This document shows, in pieces, positions 9,036-18,959 of a stretch of DNA of 64,000 bases. Origin of the DNA: Nitratireductor luteus (GTDB lineage: Bacteria > Pseudomonadota > Alphaproteobacteria > Rhizobiales > Rhizobiaceae). Location: positions 434,001 to 498,000 of the forward strand of contig NZ_JAOANW010000001.1 of the NCBI RefSeq assembly GCF_026162365.1, written 5' to 3'. The notes beneath the pieces were generated by a model. That model did not search any database, was not told where the DNA came from, and was given only the letters and a program-made list of their open reading frames with translations. The number at the start of each line of letters is the position of its first letter. The stretch's first letter is position 1. The position numbers were made by a program, and so were the translations under genes.

Positions 9036-9109
9036 CAGTTCTGCGGATAGGAATAGATTCATGAAGCGAATCGCAAGCACGGCTGGCGCAGGCTGCGGAG
9101 GCAACCACG

Positions 9110-10264
9110 ATGGAACAGATTACCCGAGCGGACATTGCAGCCTCCAAAGGCGGAGGCGTTTCGATGGCCAACGCGATAATCGAGGAAGCGGGCGTTCGTG
9201 TTGCCGATACCAGGCGCCGGGGACGCGCGGCGGGGGTCAACCCGACTGGACGTTTTGAGCCGCTGACCCGGCATGTCTTCGACGACGGGTGGGAGACGCT
9301 GGAGGACCTGCCGCCCTTCAAGACCGAAGTGCAGGTGGAAAAGCCCCGCACGATCATCACCAAGAATTCGTCGCCGGACATTTCCTTCGACCGGTCGATA
9401 AATCCGTACCGCGGCTGCGAGCATGGCTGCGTCTACTGCTTCGCGCGGCCGACCCACAGCTATATGGGGCTCTCGGCGGGCCTGGATTTCGAATCGCGGC
9501 TTTTCGCCAAGCCGGATGCGGCGCGGCTTCTGGAAAAAGAGCTCTCCAAGCCCGGCTATCAGCCGCGCACGATCGCCATCGGCACCAATACCGATCCCTA
9601 TCAGCCGGTCGAGCGGAAGTGGCGGATCATGCGCGAAGTGCTCGAAGTGCTGGAGGCCCACAGGCATCCCGTCGGCATCGTCACCAAGTCGGCCCTTGTG
9701 ACGCGCGACATCGACATATTGGGGCGGATGGCCGAGCAGGGCCTTGCCAAGGTCGCGCTGTCGGTGACCACGCTGGACCGGCAGCTTGCCAGGACGATGG
9801 AGCCAAGGGCGGCGACGCCGCCGCTACGGCTGGAGGCAATCCGCAAGCTGAGCGACGCCGGCATCCCCACTTCCGTCATGATCGGCCCGGTCATTCCCGG
9901 CATGACCGATAGCGAGATCGAACGTATCCTAGAATCGGCCCATGCGGCTGGGGCACGCGAGGCAGGCTACATCATCCTGCGCCTGCCGCTCGAGGTCAGC
10001 CCGATCTTCAAGGATTGGCTGCTGCGCCATTATCCCGACCGCTACCGGCATGTCATGTCGCTGATACGCTCCATGCGCGGCGGCAAGGATTATGATGCCG
10101 AATGGGGTAAGCGGATGAAGGGCACCGGTCCCTATGCCTGGCAGATCGGCCGCCGCTTCGAGATTGCCGCAAGGCGCATCGGTCTCAACCGTGAGAAGCT
10201 GAGCCTGCGGACCGACCTTTTCACGGCGCCCGCCGGCGCAGGGGAGCAGCTCGTGCTCCTGTGA
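9110..10264 (+). CDS. PA0069-family radical SAM protein (spore photoproduct lyase-like)
   Basis: A 384-residue radical SAM enzyme. The 4Fe-4S cluster motif is [12 protein letters not shown] near residue 106, with preceding NPYRGC typical of the PA0069/Rv2578c group related to spore photoproduct lyase. SAM-binding features ([28 protein letters not shown]) follow. The start at 9110 has GGAGG nine bases upstream. The family's substrate is not established; its relationship to a DNA photoproduct lyase and the LexA box in front suggest a DNA damage role here. Confidence 0.93.
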   Translation: MEQITRADIAASKGGGVSMANAIIEEAGVRVADTRRRGRAAGVNPTGRFEPLTRHVFDDGWETLEDLPPFKTEVQVEKPRTIITKNSSPDISFDRSINPYRGCEHGCVYCFARPTHSYMGLSAGLDFESRLFAKPDAARLLEKELSKPGYQPRTIAIGTNTDPYQPVERKWRIMREVLEVLEAHRHPVGIVTKSALVTRDIDILGRMAEQGLAKVALSVTTLDRQLARTMEPRAATPPLRLEAIRKLSDAGIPTSVMIGPVIPGMTDSEIERILESAHAAGAREAGYIILRLPLEVSPIFKDWLLRHYPDRYRHVMSLIRSMRGGKDYDAEWGKRMKGTGPYAWQIGRRFEIAARRIGLNREKLSLRTDLFTAPAGAGEQLVLL

Positions 10265-10376
10265 CGGGGCTCCCGAGGCCCCCGCAGAACTTCCGTCGCA
10301 CGCCCTGCCCCGGGGCCGACGGCGCCTTCCCGGTTTTCGCCGCCCCTGCCACCGGGAAAGGCTTGCGGAGAATCGG

Positions 10377-11087
10377 ATGCGATGCGAGCATTGCCGCACA
10401 ATGGCTTCATCGCAATCCGATTCTCCGCTCCTCTTCGACCTGCCCGTGCGTCCCGACTTCACGCTCGAAGCGGGGATCATGCGCGACGGGCATGCGCCCG
10501 TCGCGGGTCTTGATGAGGTTGGCCGAGGCCCGCTGGCGGGGCCGGTGGTCGCGGCGGCTGTCATTCTCGATCCCGAGCGCATTCCAGATGGCCTCGACGA
10601 TTCCAAGCGGCTGTCGACGGAAACAAGGGAAGCCCTGGCGCGGGCCATCTTCGAGGCGGCCATCGCCGTTTCCGTGGCCTCGGTCTCCGCTGCCTCCATC
10701 GACGCTTCGGATATTCGCAAGGCCAGCCTCGAAGCGATGCGCCGTGCACTACACGGTCTTTGCGTGACGCCCCGCTACGCATTCGCCGATGGGCGCGACA
10801 TTCCACCGGGCCTGTGCTGCCCCTGCCGCGCAATCGTCAAGGGCGACCAGCGATCACAATCCGTTGCCGCAGCCTCGATCGTCGCCAAGATCACCCGTGA
10901 CCGCATGATGGTCCGCACCGGCGGGGTGAGACCGCATTATGGGTTCGAAAGCCATGTCGGCTATGCCACCCAACGCCACCGAACCGCCATCGCCGAGCAT
11001 GGCCCCTGGCTGCGCCTGCACCGAATGAGCTTTGCCCCACTGCGTGTACGAGATGAGGGAGCCTGCACGGCGGACGTTCCGGCGTAG
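10377..11087 (+). CDS. rnhB: Ribonuclease HII
   Basis: Cleaves RNA in RNA-DNA hybrids, including single embedded ribonucleotides. The 236-residue protein shows the acidic active site [20 protein letters not shown] near residue 44, DDSKRLS near 79, and [21 protein letters not shown] near 155. ATG 10377 has GGAG seven bases upstream; ATG 10401 is also possible. It lies 112 bases downstream of the radical SAM gene on the same strand and ends at a bidirectional terminator. Confidence 0.96.
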   Translation: MRCEHCRTMASSQSDSPLLFDLPVRPDFTLEAGIMRDGHAPVAGLDEVGRGPLAGPVVAAAVILDPERIPDGLDDSKRLSTETREALARAIFEAAIAVSVASVSAASIDASDIRKASLEAMRRALHGLCVTPRYAFADGRDIPPGLCCPCRAIVKGDQRSQSVAAASIVAKITRDRMMVRTGGVRPHYGFESHVGYATQRHRTAIAEHGPWLRLHRMSFAPLRVRDEGACTADVPA

Positions 11088-11120
11088 TGGAAAGCCGACA
11101 AAATTCAGAAGCTACAAGAA

Positions 11121-11149
11121 AAACGCCGCCGGCAGTGCCGACGGCGTTT
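11121..11149. terminator. Bidirectional terminator between rnhB and atpF
   Basis: AAACGCCG and CGGCGTTT arms enclose an inner CGG/CCG pairing. The minus-strand copy runs into TTTTTCTT, so it best serves the ATP synthase operon, while rnhB ends just before it on the other strand. Confidence 0.75.
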
Positions 11150-11189
11150 CCGATACTGATTTCCGGCCAAAACGGGTGCAGGCACCAAC

Positions 11190-11669
11190 TCAGTTCAGCT
11201 TGGATTTGACCTCGGTCACAGAGGACTTGAACAGATCGCCGCCCGTCTTGGCGTCGACCTTGTCGGCCAGGATACGGCTGGCGGCGGCCACGGCCACATC
11301 GACCGCGAGCGCACGCACTTCGCTGACCGCGTCGCGCTCGGCCTGGGCGATTTTCTGCTCGGCCAGTTCCGTGCGGCGGGCAACATATTCCTCGGTCTTC
11401 TGCTTGGCCTCGGCCACGATCTGCTTGGACTCGCGCTTGGCGGCGGCGACGAGATCCTTCGCCTCCTGCTCTGCTTCCTGCCGCTTACGCTGATATTCGG
11501 CCAGGAGCTGCTGGGCGTCCTCGCGCAGCTTGCGCGCCTCCTCCAGCTCGTTCTTGATGCGATGGGCGCGGTCGTCCAGCGACTTGCCGATCATGCCCGG
11601 CACTTTGAGATAGGCCAGGATGGCCAGAAAGATGATGAGCGATATGAGTGCCCAGAATGTCGCGTCCAT
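11190..11669 (-). CDS. atpF: F0F1 ATP synthase subunit b
   Basis: Peripheral-stalk subunit of ATP synthase, 159 residues. One N-terminal membrane helix (FWALISLIIFLAILAYLKVPG) is followed by a long charged coiled coil rich in Ala, Glu, Lys and Arg, ending in a delta-binding tail. It is the last gene of atpI-atpB-atpE-b'-b, nine bases after the b' gene, and precedes the terminator at 11121. The F1 genes are not in this window, as is usual in Alphaproteobacteria where F0 and F1 operons are separate. Confidence 0.95.
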   Translation of the reverse strand: MDATFWALISLIIFLAILAYLKVPGMIGKSLDDRAHRIKNELEEARKLREDAQQLLAEYQRKRQEAEQEAKDLVAAAKRESKQIVAEAKQKTEEYVARRTELAEQKIAQAERDAVSEVRALAVDVAVAAASRILADKVDAKTGGDLFKSSVTEVKSKLN

Positions 11670-11678
11670 GGCTCTCTC

Positions 11679-12257
11679 CTACTGCCCGACAGCCTTGACG
11701 GCTGCCGTCAGGCTCTTCTTGTCGACGGTCCCGCCGATCAGCTCCTGCACAATGGTGCCGGCCGTTTCCTCGGCGATCGTTCCAACATCCTTCAGCGCGG
11801 CGCTCTTGATCTCTGTGATGCGGGCTTCCGCCTCGCCCAGCTTGGCGTCCAGGGACCGCTCGACCTCACGGCGCTCGGCCTCGGCTTCCGCCTTGGCGTT
11901 GTCGCGCGCTTCCTGAGCGATGGCGCCTGCCTTCTTGCGGGCATCGGCCAGTTCCTGCTCATAGGCGGCGACGGCCTCGTCGGCCTCTTCCTTCATGCGG
12001 GCCGCCTGATCGAGATCCTGCGCGATACGGTCGCGGCGCACCTCGAGAATGCTGCCGATGCGCGGCAGAGCGACCTTTTTCAGGAACAGGTAGAACAGCC
12101 CGAAAGTGATCGCCAGCCACAGAAGCTGGGACGGGTAGCTCTCCGTTTCAAACGGCGGAAACGCAGGCTCGCCGGCGCCATGATCCGCCACACCCGTCTC
12201 GGTGTGCGTCTCGGCGTCGGTTGCCGGCGTTTGGGCATATGCAGGCGCCACGAACAT
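11679..12257 (-). CDS. atpG: F0F1 ATP synthase subunit b'
   Basis: Second, divergent b-type stalk subunit (192 residues), found in Alphaproteobacteria and phototrophs, where b and b' form a heterodimer. After [16 protein letters not shown] comes a membrane helix [22 protein letters not shown] and a long coiled coil. ATG 12257 follows AGGGGAAAG and gives the family-typical N-terminus; the open frame extends to 12305 without a good ribosome site. Confidence 0.93.
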   Translation of the reverse strand: MFVAPAYAQTPATDAETHTETGVADHGAGEPAFPPFETESYPSQLLWLAITFGLFYLFLKKVALPRIGSILEVRRDRIAQDLDQAARMKEEADEAVAAYEQELADARKKAGAIAQEARDNAKAEAEAERREVERSLDAKLGEAEARITEIKSAALKDVGTIAEETAGTIVQELIGGTVDKKSLTAAVKAVGQ

Positions 12258-12364
12258 GGCTTTCCCCTTGGGCGTTGCCTGGCACATGAGCGCTGCCGCA
12301 ATCATGTGCCTCGTTCACTATCTCTGTCTTGCGGCGGCTTCGGCCGGAACCGAACCCGCTCCTA

Positions 12365-12452
12365 GATCATTTCGCGGAAATGGTGAAATGATCCGACTGC
12401 TCGATTTTACGCAATTCCGGACGGAAAACCGGTTCCCACTTTTCGGAATTGC
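12365..12452. repeat. Two adjacent palindromes between atpE and b' gene
   Basis: The 251-base gap contains two perfect 9-bp inverted repeats: GATCATTTC (12365-12373) with GAAATGATC (12385-12393), and GCAATTCCG (12411-12419) with CGGAATTGC (12444-12452). I recall sequences resembling the second unit as dispersed intergenic elements in Rhizobiales genomes. It lies inside a transcribed operon, so the RNA would fold into two stem-loops downstream of subunit c and could affect mRNA stability or the c to b/b' expression ratio. Confidence 0.6.
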
Positions 12453-12508
12453 TCTAAAACCTTCCGGCCGCGCCTAGCGCGACCGGAACAAGCGGGAGAG
12501 CCCGCCGC

Positions 12509-12733
12509 TTAGGTGAAGAGGAGGAGCAGTGCGACGAGCAGCGAGAAGATGCCCAGCGCTTCGGTCACGGCGAAGCCAAAAATGAGACGGCCGAACTGGC
12601 CATCGGCAGCCGACGGGTTGCGCAGCGCGCCCGCCAGGTAGTTGCCGAAAATGTGACCGAGGCCGATGCCGGCGCCGCCCATGCCGAGGCAGGCGATGCC
12701 CGCACCGATTGCCTTTGCTGCTTCTACTTCCAT
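12509..12733 (-). CDS. atpE: F0F1 ATP synthase subunit c
   Basis: Proteolipid of the rotor ring, 74 residues, two membrane helices joined by the polar loop RNPSAADG. The proton-carrying glutamate is E58 in helix 2 ([20 protein letters not shown]). AAGGAG precedes the start. It lies between atpB and the b' gene, with a long 3' gap holding two stem-loops. Confidence 0.97.
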   Translation of the reverse strand: MEVEAAKAIGAGIACLGMGGAGIGLGHIFGNYLAGALRNPSAADGQFGRLIFGFAVTEALGIFSLLVALLLLFT

Positions 12734-12817
12734 CTTACAACTCCTTGTGGATCGTAGCTTTTCAGATTGCGTATTGCAGCGGGTTCAGCCCGCCGATTCC
12801 ATTGGTGACCTATTCCA

Positions 12818-13567
12818 CTAGTGACTGGGGTGCAGAGCGTCGTTGAGATACATGCAGGTGAGGACCGCAAAGACGTAGGCCTGCAGGAAGGCCACCAGAA
12901 ATTCAAGACCGGTAAGCGCCACCGTCATAGCGAGCGGCAGCACGGCGCCGGCGACGCCGACCGCGCCGAAGGCGCTGAGCGAGGTAACGAAACCGGCGAA
13001 AACCTTGAGCGTGATGTGCCCGGCCAGCATGTTGGCGAACAGGCGCACGGACAGGCTGACGGGACGGGACAGGAAGGACACGACCTCGATCAGCACCACC
13101 AGCGGCACCAGGGCGGCGGGAACGCCCTCCGGCACGAACAGGTTGAGGAATTTAAGCCCGTGCTTCCAGAAGCCGTAGACGAGGACGGTGCCGATCACCA
13201 GTATCGCCAGCGCGAAGGTGACGATGATGTGGCTGGTGACGGTGAAGAAATACGGCACCATGCCGAAAAGATTGGCGACCAGCACGAACATGAAGAGCGA
13301 GAAGACGAGCGGGAAAAACCGCATGCCCTGCGAGCCGGCCGCATCGCGCAGCATCGAGGCGATGAACTCATAGGCCATCTCGGAGATGGACTGAAGGCGG
13401 CCCGGCACGAGGCCCCGGCTCGACGTGGTCAGGAAGAGAAAGGCGCCTGCGCCAAGCACCGTCGCCAGCATGAAAGCGGACGAGTTGGTAAAGGAGAAAT
13501 CAAGTCCGCCGATCTCGATGGGGATCAGTTTCGAGATCTGGAACTGGTGGATCGGATCGGTTGCCAC
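12818..13567 (-). CDS. atpB: F0F1 ATP synthase subunit a
   Basis: Membrane stator subunit forming the proton half-channels, 249 residues with several hydrophobic helices. The essential arginine is in [12 protein letters not shown] near residue 178, preceded by [14 protein letters not shown]. The start is GTG 13567, seven bases after GAGGGG. It is followed after 84 bases by atpE. Confidence 0.97.
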   Translation of the reverse strand: MATDPIHQFQISKLIPIEIGGLDFSFTNSSAFMLATVLGAGAFLFLTTSSRGLVPGRLQSISEMAYEFIASMLRDAAGSQGMRFFPLVFSLFMFVLVANLFGMVPYFFTVTSHIIVTFALAILVIGTVLVYGFWKHGLKFLNLFVPEGVPAALVPLVVLIEVVSFLSRPVSLSVRLFANMLAGHITLKVFAGFVTSLSAFGAVGVAGAVLPLAMTVALTGLEFLVAFLQAYVFAVLTCMYLNDALHPSH

Positions 13568-13605
13568 TGGGATCCCCTCGCTTTCAAATCGCGGCCCACT
13601 GCCGC

Positions 13606-13962
13606 CTACTTCGCCTCTCGGTCGGAACGGCCTTTATCTGGCGTCCGCGCCCCGAATTCGGCAACTTTCCCTGCAGAACGCAGGACATTAAGAACCCCTG
13701 CCCCGAAACCGAGGAGCAGGAAAATAATCAAACCCCACGGAGACGTGCCGGCCACCCTGTCGATGAACCAGCCTAACCCCGCACCGACCAGGATGCCCGC
13801 AATGAACTCGCTGGAAAGCTTGAGAGCATTCCCATACCCGCCCATGCTGCCGGTCCCGGCGGCCTTATCCCCCTCCGATCCGGCCGGCCTTCTGGCTGCC
13901 AGCGCGGTCTCGAGATCTCGCCGCCGTCTGTCCAGATCGTCCGGCTTTTCCCGATTGGCCAC
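13606..13962 (-). CDS. atpI: AtpI/AtpZ-family ATP synthase assembly protein
   Basis: 118 residues: a charged N-terminal half ([18 protein letters not shown]) and two membrane helices ([20 protein letters not shown] and [17 protein letters not shown]). The family assists c-ring assembly or associated Mg2+/Ca2+ transport. Start is GTG 13962 with GGAGG upstream. It is the first gene of the F0 operon, 54 bases downstream of the promoter's -10 box. Confidence 0.92.
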   Translation of the reverse strand: MANREKPDDLDRRRRDLETALAARRPAGSEGDKAAGTGSMGGYGNALKLSSEFIAGILVGAGLGWFIDRVAGTSPWGLIIFLLLGFGAGVLNVLRSAGKVAEFGARTPDKGRSDREAK

Positions 13963-14015
13963 CGCAACCTCCGTCCGGTTATCGGCAAGCGGCTATCCGC
14001 TTCAAAGTCGCGCGC

Positions 14016-14044
14016 AACATAGTGACCGGCCCCGCGCCAGTCAA
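14016..14044 (-). promoter_or_regulatory. Promoter of the F0 ATP synthase operon
   Basis: On the minus strand TTGACT (14044-14039), 17-base spacer, TATGTT (14021-14016). It is the only good sigma-70-like pair seen in the 212-base gap between atpI and sleB, and reads toward atpI. Confidence 0.6.
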
Positions 14045-14174
14045 GCCGCGTAACGCCTCTGCCTACAGGGCATTTTTATATGGAAAAACAGCTATTTACC
14101 GCGGTGCGACAATGCGCCATCCAGGATCGGTTGCCGCAGCTGTGGAGAATCGGGGCCTGTGAGCCGGAATCCGC

Positions 14175-15329
14175 TCAGTTCCAGCCGCCGCCATAGGTGC
14201 GGTAAAAGATGTGTTGGCCGATCTTGTTCATGCGCTCCATGGCGGACGCCCAGCGCGGCCGCACATAGGTGGCGTGATAGTGGGTAGAGGAACCGACCTC
14301 CTCCAGCCATATCTTTCCGGCGGTGACGGCCATGGCCACTTCCTCGGCGGTTTTGTAATGGCCGGGGCTTTGCACGCGCTCGCGAATGCCGTCGCAGGCG
14401 AAGGAGAACTGGCAGCGGTTGCGCCATTCCTTGTTCTGGTAGACAACGCCGCAGATCGTATTGGGATAGGTGGGATTGCGCACCCGGTTGAGGATCACCT
14501 GCGCGACGGCAGCCTGCCCCTTCACCACTTCGCCGCGCGCTTCGAAATAGATGCCGGCCGCCAGGCATTGCTGCTCGCGATCCGAAAACACGGACGCCGG
14601 CAAAGGCCGGCGCGCCCACGGGTGATCGCTTTCGGCGACCGGCGGAATGAAGCGGCCGGCCTTTTCTTCCTTGAGAATGCTGGCGAAGGGCGACGCCTTG
14701 GCGTAGTCGGGCTCGGGCGGCGCGTAGGCTGTGGCGAGGATGTCGGCCTCGTCGTTGTTCACCAGTTCGGCGATCATGCTGGGCATGCCGGCGGTGGCGG
14801 GCCTGTCGTGCTTGATGTGAAATGCCTGGGCAATCTGCACTTCTCTGCCCTTGATGTCGGGCTTTGTGAAGGCCATCCGATTCTCCGGCCCCGCCTTGGG
14901 CGAAAGCAGCGCGCCCGTGCGCTCCAGCACGGAACCGGCGTTGAAGAATTTCGGCGGGGCGACCGGGGCGACATGGACGATGCGGCCCTGCTTTCCAGCG
15001 CGGTTGATGCGCTCTTCATCCGGCGTTTCGACCGCGCTGGCCTTGGTGCGCAGTGCCACCTCGCCGATGCCCGGCGCATTCATCCCCGCGCCGGAAAGCT
15101 GCTCGCTGCGTAGGGTCTCATCGGCGAAAGGCATTTCCGCCTGGTGCACGGAGCCGGCGACCGAACGCTCGACCACCGCCATCCAGCGGGCCTTGCCGTC
15201 CTGCCCCGAAATCATGCTCGCCATGTCCTGATAGGCGGCGGCGGTCGGAAAGCCGATCCAGATCGCCAGTCCCAGACAGATGGGAGAAAGAAGAGAGGTT
15301 TCGCGACCCGCCCGTTTCCGAGCCCGCAT
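14175..15329 (-). CDS. SleB-family cell wall hydrolase
   Basis: A 384-residue exported protein. A basic start MRARKRAGRE and hydrophobic LLSPICLGLAIWIGF form a signal peptide or anchor. The C-terminal ~120 residues are the SleB/Hydrolase_2 domain: QQCLAAGIYFEARGEVVKGQ, VILNRVRNPTYPNTICGVVYQN, CQFSFACDG and THYHATYVRPRW. In spore formers this domain degrades cortex; in Alphaproteobacteria it is taken to act on peptidoglycan. The middle 200 residues are low in recognisable features. The open frame continues to 15374, but ATG 15329 gives the best signal peptide. Confidence 0.9.
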   Translation of the reverse strand: MRARKRAGRETSLLSPICLGLAIWIGFPTAAAYQDMASMISGQDGKARWMAVVERSVAGSVHQAEMPFADETLRSEQLSGAGMNAPGIGEVALRTKASAVETPDEERINRAGKQGRIVHVAPVAPPKFFNAGSVLERTGALLSPKAGPENRMAFTKPDIKGREVQIAQAFHIKHDRPATAGMPSMIAELVNNDEADILATAYAPPEPDYAKASPFASILKEEKAGRFIPPVAESDHPWARRPLPASVFSDREQQCLAAGIYFEARGEVVKGQAAVAQVILNRVRNPTYPNTICGVVYQNKEWRNRCQFSFACDGIRERVQSPGHYKTAEEVAMAVTAGKIWLEEVGSSTHYHATYVRPRWASAMERMNKIGQHIFYRTYGGGWN

Positions 15330-15571
15330 TACACCCGAACCAAACACCCGACCCTCACACAACGCATTACGCAAAAACCAACCGAATTTGACGGTAATCG
15401 ATTAACCTTGATCAGCCGTTAACGCGGGAGCGATGGTGGGTGAAGGTGTCATTCTGGAGGCGCGGAGGGTGATATGAGGGGCGGTTTGGGTGATGGGGTG
15501 GGCGCCAAGCTCCGTTATCGGCTCTGACGATTCGTTGATGCGTCTTGGAGAATGCAAGATCCGCAGCAGTT

Positions 15572-15736
15572 CGTCATCCCGGCTGACCGCAGGGAGAGCC
15601 GGGACCCATTGAGAGGCGCGGCCGGGTTCAGGGGAAGGTGCGGGCGGTGCTGACATGCGCCAGGGCGAGAACCGGGCCGCGCTTTACGATGCGCGACCAA
15701 TAGGTCCCGGCTCTCCCTGCGGTCGGCCGGGATGAC
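15572..15736. repeat. Dispersed inverted-end element, copy 1
   Basis: 165 bases beginning CGTCATCCCGGC...GGGAGAGCCGGGACC and ending GGTCCCGGCTCTCCC...GCCGGGATGACG, that is, with long imperfect inverted ends. Copies 2 and 3 are at 18693 and 43842. It occupies the middle of the 499-base gap between sleB and glyS; I see no gene in the rest of that gap. Confidence 0.85.
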
Positions 15737-15828
15737 GGAGTTGGACGCCAAACTTCGTCACTCCGAAAGCGCCAGCGCTATACGGGATTACGGGATTGGG
15801 TGTGCGTCGTCCCGGAAGCGTGGCGTTG

Positions 15829-18222
15829 TTATCCGGCGATTTTCGAGAAATCGGCGACCTGGCCGGTTGCCCGGCGGATGCGGGCGAGGAGTGCGAGGCG
15901 GTTGGCACGAATTGAATCATTCTCGTCGTTTACGAGCACATGCTCGAAGAATGAATCAACGGGCTCGCGCAGTGCGGCAAGCGCTTTCATTGCGGCGGAA
16001 AAGTCCTGATTTTGAATCGCTTCGGCGGCTTTCTTCTCGGCGGCGTCCACGGCGGTAAAGAGCGCCTTTTCGGAAGCCTCGGTCAGCAGCGCGGGGTCGA
16101 CCGCGTCGGCGATGCGGGTGCCCTTCTTTTCCTCGGCGGCGAGAATGTTGGCGGCGCGCTTGGTGCCGGCAAGGAGGTTTTCGCCGTCGGGGGTGGCGAG
16201 GAGCTCCGACAGGGCTTCCACGCGGCGGACGATGAGGAGGAGGTCGTCATTGTTTGCGCTCGCGGCAGTCTGCTTCGCAGACGCCTCCGCGGGGGCGGGC
16301 GAAACGTCGCCCGGCGTCCGGTCGGACGCTTGGTACGCATCGCTGGCCAGCACCGCGTCAATGAGATCGTAGCGCGCGCCCTTGTCGCGGAGGTAGACCT
16401 TTAGGCGGTCGTGGAAGAAGGAGAGGAGGTCAGAAAGCGACTTATCATTCTGCTCCAACAGCGACTGCTCTGTAGCTGAATTATCAGCATCTACCATGCG
16501 GTAGGCTAACGTCTTCAGCTCCTCAACGCTAAGCAGTACACGAATGTCGGGCGCAAAAGCATTCTCTCCGACGTCCCTAAACTCACGGCCCTTTAAGAAG
16601 ATGAGCAACGCCAAAGAGTCACGCTTGATGATGCTACTAGCTAATCCAAGCCGAACTCCATTCTCCACAACAATCCGGATTACCCCCAGCGCTGCCCGTC
16701 TCAGCGCATACGGATCCTTGCTGCCCGTCGGTTTCTCGTCGATGGCCCAGAAACCTACAAGCATGTCGAGTTTATCGACCAATGCTACGGCCACCGACAC
16801 AGGATCGACCGGAACCACGTCCGTTGGCCCGAGCGGCTTGTAGTGCTCCTCGATGGCGGCGGCGACGGCGGGGTGTTCGCCTTGCAGGTCGGCATATTTG
16901 CGGCCGATGGCGCCCTGGAGTTCGGGGAATTCGCCGACGACTTCCGTCTGGAGATCCGCTTTCGCCAGGACGGCGGCGCGCTCGGCAAGGTCCGGGTCGG
17001 CGCCGAAGATCAGCGCCAACTCGCGCGCCAGCCCGCGGATGCGCTCCACGCGCTCGCCCTGCGTGCCGAGCTTGGCGTGGAAGGTGACGCCGAGGTGGTC
17101 GAGCCGCGCCATGCGCTGGTCCAGCGGCTTTTTGAGATCCAGGCCGAATTTTTCGGCCGATGCCGCGAGCTTGTCGAGGTCGGGCAGGTCGGCCTGGTCG
17201 GTCTTCCAGAAGTAGAGCGCGTCGGAAAGCCGGGCGCGCACGACCTTGCCGTTGCCGTGGGCGATTTCCTTGCCGCCGTCCTTCGCCTCGATATTGGCGG
17301 TGATGACGAAGCGGTTGGAGAGTTTGTCCGGTTCGCCCTGCGGGCGGCAGACGAAGCATTTCTGGTTGGCGCGGATGGTGAGCCGGATCACTTCCGGCGG
17401 GATTTCCAGATATTCCTCCTCGAAGGTGCCCATGAGGACAACCGGCCATTCGACGAGGCCGGAGACCTCTTCGAGCAGCCCCTCGTCCTCGACCAGTTCC
17501 AGCCCGTTGGCGAAGGCCAGGTTGCGGGCATCGTCCAGGATCATGCGCTTGCGGCGCTCGGCGTCGAGCACCACCTTGGCCGCGTCCAGCTTCTCGGCGT
17601 AATCCTCGAAGCGGCGCACCTTGATGGCCTCGGGCGCGTGGAAGCGGTGGCCGTAGGTGACGTTCGAGGAGCGGATGCCGTCGACCTCGAAATCGACCAC
17701 CACCGGCTCCTCCGTCTCCGGCCCGAAGGTGCAGAGGATGGATTGCAGGGGACGCACCCAGCGCAGGCTGCCCGGCTTGCGCGAGGCCGCGCCCCAGCGC
17801 ATGGATTTCGGCCATGGGAAATCGCGGATGATCGACGGCATGATCTCGGCGATGATCTCCTCCGCCGCCCTGCCCTTTTTCTCGATCACGGCGACGTAGA
17901 AATCACCCTTCTTCGGGTCGGTGCGGATTTCGGCCTCGTCCACCGAGGAAAGGCCGGCGCCGCGCAGAAAGCCTTCGACGGCCTTTTCCGGCGCATCGGT
18001 GCGCGGGCCCTTGCGCTCCTCGCGCACATCCTTGGAGCGGGCCGTCAGGCCGCGAAGATCGAGCGTCAGCCGGCGCGGCGTCCAGTATTCCTGCGCGCCT
18101 TCATAGGTGAGCCCGGCGTCCACCAGCGCATCGGTGACGAGCTTCTTCAGATCGCCCGCCGCCTTGCGCTGCATGCGGGCGGGAATCTCTTCGGAGCGAA
18201 GTTCGAGAAGAAGGTCGGGCAT
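15829..18222 (-). CDS. glyS: Glycyl-tRNA synthetase beta subunit
   Basis: Large subunit (797 residues) of the alpha2beta2 bacterial glycyl-tRNA synthetase; it carries tRNA recognition. It opens [15 protein letters not shown], with NQKCFVCR near residue 290 and the C-terminal anticodon-binding region ([25 protein letters not shown]). The tract about 16440-16830 has visibly lower GC and different codons (TTA, CTA, GTA, AGT) than both flanks but stays in frame, suggesting intragenic recombination. The catalytic alpha subunit glyQ lies 738 bases upstream on the same strand. Confidence 0.96.
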   Translation of the reverse strand: MPDLLLELRSEEIPARMQRKAAGDLKKLVTDALVDAGLTYEGAQEYWTPRRLTLDLRGLTARSKDVREERKGPRTDAPEKAVEGFLRGAGLSSVDEAEIRTDPKKGDFYVAVIEKKGRAAEEIIAEIMPSIIRDFPWPKSMRWGAASRKPGSLRWVRPLQSILCTFGPETEEPVVVDFEVDGIRSSNVTYGHRFHAPEAIKVRRFEDYAEKLDAAKVVLDAERRKRMILDDARNLAFANGLELVEDEGLLEEVSGLVEWPVVLMGTFEEEYLEIPPEVIRLTIRANQKCFVCRPQGEPDKLSNRFVITANIEAKDGGKEIAHGNGKVVRARLSDALYFWKTDQADLPDLDKLAASAEKFGLDLKKPLDQRMARLDHLGVTFHAKLGTQGERVERIRGLARELALIFGADPDLAERAAVLAKADLQTEVVGEFPELQGAIGRKYADLQGEHPAVAAAIEEHYKPLGPTDVVPVDPVSVAVALVDKLDMLVGFWAIDEKPTGSKDPYALRRAALGVIRIVVENGVRLGLASSIIKRDSLALLIFLKGREFRDVGENAFAPDIRVLLSVEELKTLAYRMVDADNSATEQSLLEQNDKSLSDLLSFFHDRLKVYLRDKGARYDLIDAVLASDAYQASDRTPGDVSPAPAEASAKQTAASANNDDLLLIVRRVEALSELLATPDGENLLAGTKRAANILAAEEKKGTRIADAVDPALLTEASEKALFTAVDAAEKKAAEAIQNQDFSAAMKALAALREPVDSFFEHVLVNDENDSIRANRLALLARIRRATGQVADFSKIAG

Positions 18223-18446
18223 GGATCGTTCTCACATGGGGGTCCGGCGCGGGCAATAGCAACTCAGCCCATCGCTGTCACCCTTTCCCATAGCCGAGAG
18301 CTGCATTCTCCGCACCGCGATAATTTTGCCGCCTTTGTCGGCGTGCCTGGAATGCGGCCGTCCTTGAAGCGAAATCTCCAATGAACCGAAAGGCGCGCTG
18401 AAGCGACAAACGCTTCAGATAGGCAATTCTTGTCCGGAAAGCGGCT

Positions 18447-18653
18447 ATGACAACGGTATCGACCCTTTTGCACATATGTGCGCTCAGCGCCTGCCTCGCC
18501 GTGCAGGCGATACCGGCGATCGGTGAAGAACAGGCCGGCATACGGCGGGCGTTGCAGACGATGGACCGGCCGGTTTCGGTGTTGGCGGCGCAACTGCCGG
18601 CAATGCCCATGGAGCGTCGCTCGGTGCGGTGGTCGCTCATCGGTCCATGGTAG
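18447..18653 (+). CDS. Possible small exported protein
   Basis: 68 residues starting MTTVSTLLHICALSACLAVQAIPAIGEE, a plausible short signal peptide, with GGAAAG eight bases before the ATG. The remainder (RRALQTMDRPVSVLAAQLPAM) matches nothing I know. It sits in the 737-base gap between glyS and glyQ, opposite in direction to both, followed by repeat copy 2. An overlapping minus-strand frame (18278-18661) looks less gene-like. A chance open frame remains possible. Confidence 0.35.
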   Translation: MTTVSTLLHICALSACLAVQAIPAIGEEQAGIRRALQTMDRPVSVLAAQLPAMPMERRSVRWSLIGPW

Positions 18654-18692
18654 CGTTCCACGTTTCCGGAATGGTCGAATTGGCGCCACCCT

Positions 18693-18860
18693 CGTCATCC
18701 CGGCCGACCGGAGGGAGAGCCGGGACCTATTGAGTTTGCGGGGCCGGGTTCAGGAAAGGGCGCGGGTGGTGCTGAGGTGCGCCGGGGCGAGGACCGGGCC
18801 GGGCTCTGCGATGTTCTTCCAATGGGTCCCGGATAGCCCTGACGGGCTTCCGGGATGACG
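18693..18860. repeat. Dispersed inverted-end element, copy 2
   Basis: 168 bases with the same ends as copy 1 (CGTCATCCCGGCCGACC...GGGAGAGCCGGGACC; GGGTCCCGGATAGCC...CCGGGATGACG). The right flank, CGCATCCGCAACTTCCTCGGA near 18891, resembles the flank of copy 3 near 44040, so the mobile or duplicated unit may extend beyond the inverted ends. It lies between glyS and glyQ. Confidence 0.85.
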
Positions 18861-18959
18861 AACGCTGAACACCTCGCGCTCCCCAAAACGCATCCGCAAC
18901 TTCCTCGGAGTCCATGACGACCTTGGCATGCTCCGCGCGCGGGAAAGCCGTGTGGGCGC

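Noticed and set aside
12724-12906. 60-codon minus-strand frame between atpE and atpB
   Set aside because: Overlaps the end of atpB in another frame; no ribosome site or family resemblance.
15572-15736. Insertion sequence
   Set aside because: The element has inverted ends but is far too short to encode a transposase and no transposase frame is nearby.
16843-18384. 513-codon plus-strand frame
   Set aside because: Shadow of glyS; no motif and no ribosome site.
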